Counted from the stretch's first letter, positions 5,379-13,219 are shown. The stretch: DNA of 17,746 nt from Moraxellaceae bacterium (GCA_003543245.1 DPJB01000017.1:1-17746); one strand, 5' to 3'. Numbers and translations are program-made. The notes: generated from the sequence alone by a model not told the origin.

Positions 5379-8357
5379 TCAGGCCCGGTGCGCTTCGGCT
5401 CGGGCGGCTTGTTCCTGGCGGTTACGTTCAGCCCAGGGTCGGATGTCAATGCGGGTGTCCTGCACCTGCGTGCCGGGCTGGAACATGGCGAAAGCCCAAT
5501 TCACATGACCGCCGCCGCCCGCAAAATGCAGTGGATTCATCAACCCCGGTGTAATCCACTTGTAGCTCTGGTGCCTGGGAAACTGGTAAGGCTCCCAAGC
5601 GTGGAAGTAATAGGCCACGCCCGGCCGCACCATGGTGGAGTGCTTGATGCGCATGTGTACCTTCCCCAGTCGGTTGAAGATTTCTGCCCAGTCATGGTCA
5701 GCAATACCCAGCCGTTCGGCATCACGCGGGTTCAGGTACAGCAGCGGCTCGCCGCGTTGCAATCGCATCAGCAACGGCGTGTCGCGCCAGATCGAATGCA
5801 CGCTCCAGCGCGAATGGCAGGAAATCATCTGAAAAGGGAGATCGCCGCCGGCCTTCGGGCTTTCCTTGTGCGCGGGCAAGCTTTCATTGGCCTCGATGAA
5901 CCACGGGTGATCGATGTAGAACTGCTGCCGTCCGGTCAGGGTCGGCCAGCGCCACTTGTGCTTGACCTGATGCTGCGCCACCGTCAGCACGCCCTCGCCG
6001 TTCCAGTCGCCATTGAACAGTTGCGATTGCAACATGGTGCTGCCGGTCATGTTGAATTTGTCGATGCCGGTGTGCTTGAGATCCTTGATTTTCATGCCCA
6101 TGGTGGACGAGCTGATATCGAGGATTTCCTGGGTGACCCCGGCGGCATCCTTCGGCCCCCAATTGTTCTTGCTGTTGAAAATATTATGCAGCTGCTTCAA
6201 GTCCACCTGCTTCGTTGCCAGCCCGCAGGCCTGCTTCGACGGAACATTGCGCTCCACGGCGATTTCCTGAACGCGTTTCGACAACTGCCAGTAGATTTCC
6301 CATTCGTCGCGGCTTTCTCCCATGGGCGGAATGGCGGCATCGCAGAAATGCAGGTAAGGCACATAGCCAATCGGGTACTTGATGCCGGTTTTCTCGTAAT
6401 ACCCCGCCGCCGGCAACAGGTAGTCGGCGTGCATGCCGGTGAAGGACAGCTTGACATTAATATCGACAATCAGATCCAGGTTCGGCCACATGTTTTCCAG
6501 CATGTGTTGCGGCATGTTAGTACGGCGCAGCACATTGTTGCCGCCGGTTACCCATACCTTGGGCGGGGTTTTCTCTGGACGCGGGTAGGTGGGCATCCAG
6601 CCTTTGGCACGGGCCTCAGCGTCATATTCGCTGACCGGGCGCGGGTAACCTGCCGCCAGCGCCTCGGCGTCCAGCACATCCTTGATGCCCTGAAAATTCA
6701 GGTTGACCGAGGCACTATTGGTGCCGCAGACCCGCTCCCGCGAGCCCCGGAGAGCTTCGTCAAGGGTGATTTCCAGAAGGGTCTTCTTGCGCATGACCAG
6801 GTTGGCCGCGCCCTCGAAAACACCCTTCGCGCCCAACGCGGCCAGCCAGACCCCGGCCATGCCGGTCAGCCCGGTGGAGGTCATTTCCGCCGAGCACTCA
6901 AAACCCTCCAGACTGAACCAGCCAGTAGCGTTTAGCCCCGCACCGCGCTTGCCGATGGCCCCTTTCAGCGTCAGGCACAATATTTTTGTCCGGTTCATCA
7001 GGTCGGAATGGTAGAAGCGGTTGGCGCCCCAGCTAGACAGCACCAGTGGCCGCTCAGCCTTGGCAAAGTTCTCGGCAAATTCGCGGATCTGCGCCACATG
7101 CAGACCCGTCACTTGCGCGGCACGCTCAAAGGTCCAGGGGTCCAGCTGCTCCTTCAGCAGCGCGCCCACCGGCGCTACCTGCACGGTTTCGCCATCTTTC
7201 AGCGTCACCGTGAACAGTCCCTCAACCGCCGGATCTACCTCTTCGGTAAACAGGCGCGGATTGTCGCTGCCCTCTCCTGCGGGGGCGGCCACCACTTTTT
7301 TCTGCCTCAGGTCATACCAGTAAAACACCCCTTCGCTGCCTTCAGCGATGACATCGCTTTCCCGCAGAAAGCGGCCGGTGTCCTGTCGCACCAGCATCGG
7401 CAGGTCAGTCTGCTCCTTGACGTAGGCCCAGTTGACCCGGTTGGTTGCCCAGATGTGGCGGGCCGTGGCCAGCCCCAGGGCAGCGTCGGTGCCGGCGCGG
7501 ATGGGCAACCAGCTGTCGGCGTGCACGGCGGTGGCAGAATAGATGGGATCGATGACGGTGACGCTGGCCCCGTTGTAGCGTGCCTCGAAAATGAAGTGGG
7601 CATCCGGAATTTGCGTCACGGCGGGGTTCATGCCCCAGATAACCAGACAGTCGGAGAGAAACCATTCATCTGACGTACCGCCCATGTGCGGAAAGCCGAA
7701 GGTCAGCATGGCCCCGATATTGAGGTCGCCGATTTCTGCCCAGTCATCGGCAATGGACGCGCCGATCTGGCCAAAGAATTTCATGCGCGCCAGCGTGGAG
7801 GCGCCGTAATCAAAATGCGGGCCGAGATCGTGATAGATCGCCTCGGTGCCATGCTGCTGGACAGTGTCCACCATCTTGTGGGCAATCTCATCGATGGCTT
7901 GATCCCAGGAGATTTTCTGCCACTGTCGTGAGCCGCGTTCGCCCACCCGCTTCAGCGGCACGGTCAGCCGCGATGGGCCGTACATCACGTGGGTGTAACA
8001 CGCCCCCTTCTGGCAACCGCGCGGGTTGAAGTCGGGCACGATGCCCGGCTCGGAGGACTCATAGGTGGCCGTCTGCTCCTCTCGGACAATGACACCGTTC
8101 TTGACGTAGATGTCCCAGGCGCAGGCGCTGCGGCAGTTGAGCCAGCCGTGCGAACCCTTGGCAACCTTGTCCCAGGTCCAGCGCTGTCGGTAGAGGTCTT
8201 GCCAGCTACCCAGTTTGGGCCGGTGTTGTGGCCCCAATGGCACGCCGTCCTTTTGAGTCGGGCGTCCAGTGAAGTGCATCAGTGGAACACCGATGGTGGC
8301 GCCGCTGACTGAACCCAGCGCCAGATATTTGAGAAGCTTGCGTCTGTTGATTGACAT
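5379..8357 (-). CDS. Molybdopterin catalytic (alpha) subunit, class II DMSO-reductase family, substrate unknown
   Basis: A 992-residue bis-MGD molybdenum oxidoreductase. The N-terminus NRRKLLKYLALGSVSGA is a twin-arginine (Tat) signal, so the enzyme should act in the periplasm. An FS0 [4Fe-4S] motif follows: H70, C75, C79, then PDFNPRGCQKGAC with C115. The phrase YVKNGVIVREEQ and the stretch to PLKRVGERG are typical of the EbdA/DdhA/SerA/ClrA clade. The molybdenum ligand is probably Asp in IADDWAEIGD (204 or 205). Later motifs are VTGGNNVLRRTNMPQHM and, near the C-terminus, FHAWEPYQFP. The ATG has GAGGG five bases upstream. It heads an alpha-beta-gamma-chaperone operon in ebdABCD order. The clade mixes hydrocarbon, sterol and dimethylsulfide dehydrogenases with selenate and chlorate reductases. 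No chlorite dismutase, cytochrome or substrate transporter is nearby to decide, so I give no gene symbol. Confidence 0.93.
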   Translation of the reverse strand: MSINRRKLLKYLALGSVSGATIGVPLMHFTGRPTQKDGVPLGPQHRPKLGSWQDLYRQRWTWDKVAKGSHGWLNCRSACAWDIYVKNGVIVREEQTATYESSEPGIVPDFNPRGCQKGACYTHVMYGPSRLTVPLKRVGERGSRQWQKISWDQAIDEIAHKMVDTVQQHGTEAIYHDLGPHFDYGASTLARMKFFGQIGASIADDWAEIGDLNIGAMLTFGFPHMGGTSDEWFLSDCLVIWGMNPAVTQIPDAHFIFEARYNGASVTVIDPIYSATAVHADSWLPIRAGTDAALGLATARHIWATNRVNWAYVKEQTDLPMLVRQDTGRFLRESDVIAEGSEGVFYWYDLRQKKVVAAPAGEGSDNPRLFTEEVDPAVEGLFTVTLKDGETVQVAPVGALLKEQLDPWTFERAAQVTGLHVAQIREFAENFAKAERPLVLSSWGANRFYHSDLMNRTKILCLTLKGAIGKRGAGLNATGWFSLEGFECSAEMTSTGLTGMAGVWLAALGAKGVFEGAANLVMRKKTLLEITLDEALRGSRERVCGTNSASVNLNFQGIKDVLDAEALAAGYPRPVSEYDAEARAKGWMPTYPRPEKTPPKVWVTGGNNVLRRTNMPQHMLENMWPNLDLIVDINVKLSFTGMHADYLLPAAGYYEKTGIKYPIGYVPYLHFCDAAIPPMGESRDEWEIYWQLSKRVQEIAVERNVPSKQACGLATKQVDLKQLHNIFNSKNNWGPKDAAGVTQEILDISSSTMGMKIKDLKHTGIDKFNMTGSTMLQSQLFNGDWNGEGVLTVAQHQVKHKWRWPTLTGRQQFYIDHPWFIEANESLPAHKESPKAGGDLPFQMISCHSRWSVHSIWRDTPLLMRLQRGEPLLYLNPRDAERLGIADHDWAEIFNRLGKVHMRIKHSTMVRPGVAYYFHAWEPYQFPRHQSYKWITPGLMNPLHFAGGGGHVNWAFAMFQPGTQVQDTRIDIRPWAERNRQEQAARAEAHRA

Positions 8358-8646
8358 ACCGCCCTCTGCATGAGGTTGGACGCCTGTTTCACACTGTCGG
8401 CCGAATCCCTCCCTGAACTCAGCTGTTGTCGGTGTCCGCTCAGGCGATTGGACTGCCGTAATGGCAGACCCGAGTCATATTCCCGGATAACCCACCCTAA
8501 TATGAATAAGTATTCGCATTCAATTCATATTGCAGAATAATGATAAAAACCTGACCGCACATCTCCACCCCATGAAGCCGCCTTGATTGAATGCAGACAC
8601 GCCTCGCGGCAGAGCGCCATCAGGAAAAAGAGGCAAAATGACGCAG
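8358..8646. other. Upstream region of the molybdoenzyme operon, no gene
   Basis: This belongs to a 393-bp gap between thrC and the alpha-subunit gene and must hold the operon promoter. I see no convincing coding frame on either strand. The 8485-8550 part is AT-rich and contains inverted repeats. CTGCC-GTAAT-GGCAG (8452-8466) is another short inverted repeat nearer the gene. I could not fix a -35/-10 pair, a sigma-54 site or an FNR-type TTGAT-N4-ATCAA box. Confidence 0.5.
8499..8547. promoter_or_regulatory. AT-rich inverted repeats upstream of the molybdoenzyme operon
   Basis: AATATGAAT (8499-8507) and ATTCATATT (8523-8531) form a perfect 9-bp inverted repeat with a 15-base spacer. Nested in it is GAATA-AG-TATTC (8504-8515). 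Next to it, ATAATGATAA (8537-8546) resembles half of a Fur box. The cluster is 140-190 bp upstream of the alpha start codon and fits an operator region; which regulator binds is unknown. Confidence 0.4.
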
Positions 8647-8682
8647 AAATGAATACGCCCCAGTTATGGGGCGTATTCATTT
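8647..8682 (-). terminator. Perfect 15-bp hairpin terminator after thrC
   Basis: AAATGAATACGCCCC, a 6-base loop, then GGGGCGTATTCATTT. The stem is perfect, GC-rich at the loop end and A/T at its base. It stands about 70 bp past the thrC stop and should end the hom-thrC transcript before the molybdoenzyme operon. The symmetrical A/T flanks allow action in both directions. Confidence 0.82.
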
Positions 8683-8750
8683 GCCAGATTCCGGCCAGGT
8701 CGTGAGTTTCTACACCGACTGTCTCGCCTGGCCTTTCAAAGTAACAGCCT

Positions 8751-9836
8751 TCAGCCCGCCATGGACTTGAGAATGGCGTCCTTGACTTGGTCCAGCGTGG
8801 CATCAATGGTCTTGAGCACAGCATTACTGCACTGGCCAATCGCCGTATCCGGGTCCTTGAGGCCATTACCGGTCAGTGTGCACACCACCTTGGAGCCTTC
8901 AGGAATCTTGCCGGACTTGATGTCACGAATGGCACCTCCCAGCGATGCGGCAGAAGCAGGCTCGCAGAACACGCCTTCATACATGGCCAGCAGACGCTGC
9001 GCATCCAGGATTTCCTGGTCGGCCAGCTCATCAAACCAGCCACCGGAAACTTTCTGCAGCTCCCAGGCCTTGTCCCAGGACTGCGGATTGCCGATACGAA
9101 TGGCCGTGGCCACCGTTTCCGGGTTGGCAACAGGACCGCCGCGCATGAACGGTGCAGAGCCGGCTGCCTGATAACCCACCATCTTCGGGCGGCTGTTGAC
9201 GATACCGCGCTCGTGGTACTCGCTGTAACCCATCCAGTGCGCCGTGATGTTGCCGGCATTGCCGACCGGCAGACAGTGGAAGTCCGGGGCAAAGCCCAGC
9301 TCTTCCACAATTTCAAACGCCGCTGTCTTCTGGCCCTGCAGACGGTAGGGATTGATGGAGTTCACGATGGTGACCGGAGCATGAGCGGCAACCTGCTTCA
9401 CCAGCTCCATGCCTTCGTCAAAGTTGCCACGAATCTGCAGAGTCACTGCACCGTACATCATGGCCTGTGCCAGCTTGCCCATCGCAATCTTGCCTTCGGG
9501 AATCAGCACGAATGCCGTGATGCCGGCACGGGCTGCGTATGCAGCGGCAGCGGCCGAGGTGTTGCCCGTCGAGGCGCAGATGATGGCCTTGCTGCCCGCT
9601 TCAACCGCCTTGGTCACGGCCATGGTCATGCCACGGTCCTTGAAGGAACCGGTCGGGTTCAGCCCCTCATACTTCACGTAAATCTCGACATGCTTGCCAA
9701 GCATGGCGGGGATGTTCTTCAGCTTGATCAGCGGCGTATTGCCCTCGCCCAGCGAGATAAGGCGGGTGTCGTCAGACACCGGCAGATGGTCGCGGTACTT
9801 GTTGATCAGGCCGGTGTAGCGGTTGCCAAAGTTCAT
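8751..9836 (-). CDS. thrC: Threonine synthase
   Basis: PLP enzyme converting O-phosphohomoserine to threonine, last step of the pathway. At 361 residues it is the short, Bacillus-like class rather than the ~430-470-residue class of E. coli and Pseudomonas. The PLP-lysine segment NPTGSFKDRGM (K66), the substrate/PLP loop CASTGNTSAAAAAYAARAG and the glycine-rich LPVGNAGNITAHW are intact. The C-terminal AMYEGVFCEPASAASLGG and CTLTGNGLKD close the fold. It lies 77 bp downstream of hom and is probably cotranscribed with it. Only a weak AGAG ribosome site precedes the ATG. Part of this gene (8878-9109) has a decayed second copy at 3069-3248, on the far side of the molybdoenzyme operon. Confidence 0.97.
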   Translation of the reverse strand: MNFGNRYTGLINKYRDHLPVSDDTRLISLGEGNTPLIKLKNIPAMLGKHVEIYVKYEGLNPTGSFKDRGMTMAVTKAVEAGSKAIICASTGNTSAAAAAYAARAGITAFVLIPEGKIAMGKLAQAMMYGAVTLQIRGNFDEGMELVKQVAAHAPVTIVNSINPYRLQGQKTAAFEIVEELGFAPDFHCLPVGNAGNITAHWMGYSEYHERGIVNSRPKMVGYQAAGSAPFMRGGPVANPETVATAIRIGNPQSWDKAWELQKVSGGWFDELADQEILDAQRLLAMYEGVFCEPASAASLGGAIRDIKSGKIPEGSKVVCTLTGNGLKDPDTAIGQCSNAVLKTIDATLDQVKDAILKSMAG

Positions 9837-9913
9837 GTCGTTTCTCTATTCAAGAAAAATTCAGGTTTACACAAAATCCACCATGCCTCATTTCAACAGG
9901 GAGGCATGCAGTC

Positions 9914-11236
9914 TTACGCATCCAGATTTTCAAGGCGGATGCGCACCACCTTGCCAATCACATCATCCAGTGCTTCCATTTCAGCAATCGCCTGGTTCAT
10001 TTCACGCTCCACCACCGGTTTGGTGAGAATGATTACCGGCACTGATCCAGCCTCGTGTGCCGGTTTTTGCAGGATGGCTTCGATACTGATGGCATGCTCT
10101 GACAGGATACGTGTCACATCCGCGAGCACACCGGGGCGGTCATTGGCGGTGAGGCGCAGGTAATAGGACGTCACCACTTCATCCATTGGCAGGATCGGTG
10201 TATCGCTAATGGCATCCGGCTGAAAGGCGAGATGAGGAACAAACGTGCTGTTGTCAGATCCCATGGCACGCACAACATCGACAATATCCGCGACAATCGA
10301 CGATGCTGTCGGGCCGGCACCAGCACCCGAACCATAGTAAAGCGTGGCTCCAACCGGCTGCGATTGCACCAGCACGGCATTCTTTACGCCATTCACATTG
10401 GCAATCAGACGCTCAGCCGGAATCAGCGTGGGATGTACGCGTAACTCGATACCTTTTTCAACGCGACGGGCAATGCCAAGATGCTTTATGCGGAAACCGA
10501 GTTCCTCGGCATAAGCAACATCATCACGCGTAAGTTTGGTAATGCCTTCGGTGTATGCCTTCTTGAACTGCAGTGGAATGCCAAACGCCAGCGATGCAAG
10601 GATGGTCAGCTTGTGCGCCGCATCAATCCCTTCAACATCAAAGGTAGGATCAGCCTCTGCATAACCCAGTGCCTGCGCTTCCTTGAGCACGTCGTAGAAG
10701 TCACGGCCCTTTTCACGCATCTCGGTCATGATAAAATTGCCGGTGCCATTAATGATGCCGGCCAGCCACTCGATACGGTTTGCGGCCAGACCCTCACGCA
10801 TCACCTTGACGATGGGCACGCCACCGGCAACCGCTGCCTCGAAGGCAACATAGACACCCTTCTGTTCTGCAGCGGCGAAAATCTCGTTGCCATACTCGGC
10901 CAGCAGCGCCTTGTTCGCCGTGACGACATGCTTGCCATTGGCAATCGACTGCATCACCACTTCACGTGCGGTAGTAGTGCCACCAATCACCTCTACAACG
11001 ATATCAATCGCAGGATCGTTGACGACCGCAAAGATGTCCTGGCTGACCTGGGTACCGGACAGGTCATAGCCCGGCTTGTCCCGACGGACGCCAACATGAG
11101 ACACGCGAATATCACGACCGGTACGACGGCTGATTTCAGCAGCATTCTCGCGGAGCAGGTTGAAGGCACCGCCACCAACCGTACCAAGGCCCACAATACC
11201 CACAGACACCGGTTTCACATCATCACCTGAATGCAT
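9914..11236 (-). CDS. hom: Homoserine dehydrogenase
   Basis: Reduces aspartate semialdehyde to homoserine, the branch point towards threonine and methionine. It is a 440-residue stand-alone enzyme, not fused to aspartokinase. The NAD(P) Rossmann motif VGIVGLGTVGGG (about 12-23), VTANKALLAEYG, FEAAVAGGVPI, GIINGTGNFI and the catalytic EADPTFDVEGIDAAHK are present. The last ~90 residues (YYLRLTANDRPGVLADVTRI...) are an ACT domain, which usually gives threonine feedback control. The ATG at 11236 fits the family length. A GTG seven codons in, preceded by AGGTGA, is a possible alternative. The frame is open to 11341, but that would translate the promoter. It lies just upstream of thrC. Confidence 0.97.
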   Translation of the reverse strand: MHSGDDVKPVSVGIVGLGTVGGGAFNLLRENAAEISRRTGRDIRVSHVGVRRDKPGYDLSGTQVSQDIFAVVNDPAIDIVVEVIGGTTTAREVVMQSIANGKHVVTANKALLAEYGNEIFAAAEQKGVYVAFEAAVAGGVPIVKVMREGLAANRIEWLAGIINGTGNFIMTEMREKGRDFYDVLKEAQALGYAEADPTFDVEGIDAAHKLTILASLAFGIPLQFKKAYTEGITKLTRDDVAYAEELGFRIKHLGIARRVEKGIELRVHPTLIPAERLIANVNGVKNAVLVQSQPVGATLYYGSGAGAGPTASSIVADIVDVVRAMGSDNSTFVPHLAFQPDAISDTPILPMDEVVTSYYLRLTANDRPGVLADVTRILSEHAISIEAILQKPAHEAGSVPVIILTKPVVEREMNQAIAEMEALDDVIGKVVRIRLENLDA

Positions 11237-11314
11237 TCGAGTGCGCCTGGATGGCGCAGAGACAGCGACCGGCAGGCATGACAATGCCTTTGGCCGGTAT
11301 TTTGAGGGCGCAAC

Positions 11315-11341
11315 ATTATGGCCCGTCCCGGGGTTTGTCAA
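11315..11341 (-). promoter_or_regulatory. Sigma-70-type promoter for hom-thrC
   Basis: On the minus strand a perfect -35 TTGACA (11341-11336) is followed after 15 bases by CATAAT (11320-11315), a 5/6 match to the -10. The spacing is short but workable. Transcription would start near 11308, about 70 bp upstream of the hom ATG. Confidence 0.6.
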
Positions 11342-11354
11342 ACCCGGGACGGGC
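11321..11354. repeat. Long palindrome overlapping the hom promoter
   Basis: Arms GCCCGTCCCGGGGTTT (11321-11336) and AAACCCGGGACGGGC (11340-11354) pair over 15 bp with a single bulged G; the centre GGGTTTG-T-CAAACCC is itself a perfect palindrome. It lies 30 bp past the dsbC stop and covers the -35 and spacer of the hom promoter. It lacks a U-tract in either direction, so it is either a poor terminator for dsbC or an operator. Confidence 0.75.
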
Positions 11355-11383
11355 AGAATTTCATCAGAGGGATGAAACCCTAA

Positions 11384-12112
11384 TCAGCGGATGCCAAGTG
11401 CCTTGGCCATGTCAGCAGGCGCCAGATAGCCGCCGATCTGTGTACCGTCCGGTGCGAAGATGGCCGGGGTGCCACGTACCCCGAGCTTTACCCCCAGTTC
11501 ATACTGCTCATTCACTGGTGATTTGCAGAGTTTGCCGGCCTCGGCAACCACCTTGCCTTGCTTGGACTGGGTCATGGCAGACTGGCGATCCTTTGCACAC
11601 CATACGTTATCCAGCTTGCGAGACGTCGGCGTGTTTTCTCCGGAACGGGGAAAGGCCAGGTAACGCACCTCTATTCCCAGCTTGTTGATTTCAGCAATCC
11701 CCTGATGCAACTTGCGGCAATAGCCACAATCCACATCGGTGAATACATGCACCACTGCTTTTGGCTTGCCACCGGCAGCGGGGAAATTCACGGTGTCGCC
11801 AGGCGCCAGTGCGGCCAGAGCAGCCTTGCTTTCGTCAGCCATGGCAACGTCGGCCACACTCACGATGCGGTTGCCCTGAATCTCCAGTAAATCCCCCTGA
11901 AACAGATAGCGGCCATCTGCCGTGACGTAAATCGGCTCGTAACCCTTGGCATTCACTGCATATAGCCCTGAGGGCGTGGCCCGGATGCTCACAACCTCGG
12001 CTTTTGGCATGGCGGCCTTGAGTCTGGCCCGAATGACATCCTCCGGGCCGGCCTGTGCCACTCCAGCCAACAACGTCGCAATCACTACTACCGGAACAGA
12101 CAGGAACTTCAT
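11384..12112 (-). CDS. dsbC: Periplasmic thiol:disulfide isomerase DsbC
   Basis: A 242-residue protein that reshuffles wrong disulfides in the periplasm. A Sec signal peptide MKFLSVPVVVIATLLAGVAQA (about 1-21) precedes the dimerisation domain (to about 85). The thioredoxin-like domain follows, with VFTDVDCGYCRKLH (active-site C129-G-Y-C132), cis-Pro loop GVRGTPAIF (T215-P216) and a second Cys pair, C172 and C196, as in E. coli DsbC. The frame runs open to 12292, but the ATG at 12112 has GGAG seven bases upstream and yields the clean signal peptide. It lies 94 bp downstream of xerD and upstream of hom. Confidence 0.96.
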   Translation of the reverse strand: MKFLSVPVVVIATLLAGVAQAGPEDVIRARLKAAMPKAEVVSIRATPSGLYAVNAKGYEPIYVTADGRYLFQGDLLEIQGNRIVSVADVAMADESKAALAALAPGDTVNFPAAGGKPKAVVHVFTDVDCGYCRKLHQGIAEINKLGIEVRYLAFPRSGENTPTSRKLDNVWCAKDRQSAMTQSKQGKVVAEAGKLCKSPVNEQYELGVKLGVRGTPAIFAPDGTQIGGYLAPADMAKALGIR

Positions 12113-12206
12113 TGGGCGACTCCATAAAACTGTTTGCCAAGCATACGTCGGGACACATGCAAATGTTGATAGCACAAGCGTAAACGGTGCCAGAGAGCGA
12201 TCAACC

Positions 12207-13142
12207 TCAACCTCTGGGATGATGCAGGGCGTGAAGCTCCTGCAAGCGCTGATTAGCGATATGGGTATAAATCTGGGTGGTGGAAAGATCACTATGACCT
12301 AACAGCATCTGCACCACCCTCAGATCGGCACCATGATTCAGCAAGTGGGTGGCAAAGGCATGCCGGAGGGTATGGGGCGACAACGGCTTGTTGATGCCTG
12401 CGGCTTGCGCCAATGCCTTTATCCGGTACCAGAAGGTCTGCCGGGTCATGAACTCCCCTTCCCGGCTGGGAAACAGGGCGTCGGTTGGCGAGCCGGCAAC
12501 GAGAGCCGGGCGCGCCTGCTCCACATAGCGGACCAGCCAATCCATCGCCTCCTGATTCATCGGTACCAGCCGCTCCTTGCTGCCCTTGCCCGTGACGCGG
12601 ACAAAGCCCCCGCGCAAATTGGGCTGATCAATACGCAAGCCCACCAGCTCCGAGACGCGCAAACCGCAGGCATAGAGCAGCTCCAGCATGGCACGGTCCC
12701 GCAGTCCCAGCGGTGTTTCCGTCAGGGGAGCCGCCAGCAACTTCTCAACCTCCGCCTCCGACAGATCCTTGGGCAAGGGGCGACCGATTTTTGGCGTATC
12801 CAGATTGAGGGTCGGGTCGAGGGTTAGCCTGTGCTGGGAGAGATGAAAGCGGTAGAAGCGGCGCACCGCCGAAAGAAAGCGGGCACGCGAGCGGGGATGA
12901 CTCCCCTCCTCCTGCAACTCCCGGATGAACCGGATCAGGTCCTCATGGCCCAGACCAAGCAGCGGCCTTGGCGATGCCCACTCCGCCAGCTTGTGCAGGT
13001 CGCTCAGGTACGCACTGATGGAGTGACGGCTCAGGCCCTCCACCACGAGCTTGCTGCGGAACTGGCGCAGCTCCGGCGGCTCGGGCAGGGTATTTTCTTC
13101 CTTGCGCGGACGGCCGCGCGGGCGGGACAGGCTTGAGGTCAT
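12207..13142 (-). CDS. xerD: Site-specific tyrosine recombinase XerD
   Basis: With XerC, XerD resolves chromosome dimers at dif. The 311-residue protein has the full catalytic set: R162 (CGLRVSELVGL), K186 (GKGSKERLVP), H257 and R260 (SPHTLRHAFATHLLNHGAD), H283 (LLGHSDLSTTQ) and the nucleophile Y292 (IYTH). The C-terminus LHALHHPRG matches E. coli XerD rather than XerC. It is about 13 residues longer than E. coli XerD at the N-terminus. The extra tail SRPRGRPRKEE contains an AT-hook core (R9-G-R-P-R-K). No internal Met offers a shorter start. The ATG at 13142 lacks a clear ribosome site. This is its standard locus, between rplS and dsbC, and it is not a mobile-element integrase. Confidence 0.95.
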   Translation of the reverse strand: MTSSLSRPRGRPRKEENTLPEPPELRQFRSKLVVEGLSRHSISAYLSDLHKLAEWASPRPLLGLGHEDLIRFIRELQEEGSHPRSRARFLSAVRRFYRFHLSQHRLTLDPTLNLDTPKIGRPLPKDLSEAEVEKLLAAPLTETPLGLRDRAMLELLYACGLRVSELVGLRIDQPNLRGGFVRVTGKGSKERLVPMNQEAMDWLVRYVEQARPALVAGSPTDALFPSREGEFMTRQTFWYRIKALAQAAGINKPLSPHTLRHAFATHLLNHGADLRVVQMLLGHSDLSTTQIYTHIANQRLQELHALHHPRG

Positions 13143-13193
13143 GCCGGGATCATAGCGGAGGATTCCCGCGCAACATACTCATACCGCGCCCAT

Positions 13194-13219
13194 AAAAAAA
13201 ACGGCCCGAAGGCCGTTTT
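13194..13219 (-). terminator. Rho-independent terminator after rplS
   Basis: Minus strand AAAACGGCC-TTCG-GGCCGTTTT, a 9-bp stem with a stable TTCG tetraloop, followed by TTTT. It lies 20 bp past the rplS stop and closes the rpsP-rimM-trmD-rplS operon before xerD. Confidence 0.93.

Noticed and set aside
5241..6935. A 564-codon plus-strand open frame opposite the molybdopterin subunit gene
   Set aside because: It lies antisense to a gene with clear family motifs throughout, shows no recognisable domain, and is explained by high GC and codon bias on the opposite strand.
3264..8357. A chlorate or perchlorate reductase genomic island
   Set aside because: No chlorite dismutase, no insertion sequences and no cytochrome c gene are present, so this assignment has no support beyond family membership.
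8787..10163. A 458-codon plus-strand open frame across thrC and the end of hom
   Set aside because: It is antisense to two certain genes and spans their intergenic gap; the composition is that of a shadow frame.
12207..13142. The tyrosine recombinase as integrase of the molybdoenzyme island
   Set aside because: Sequence, length and locus between rplS and dsbC identify it as housekeeping XerD; it is 4 kb from the island with hom, dsbC and thrC between.
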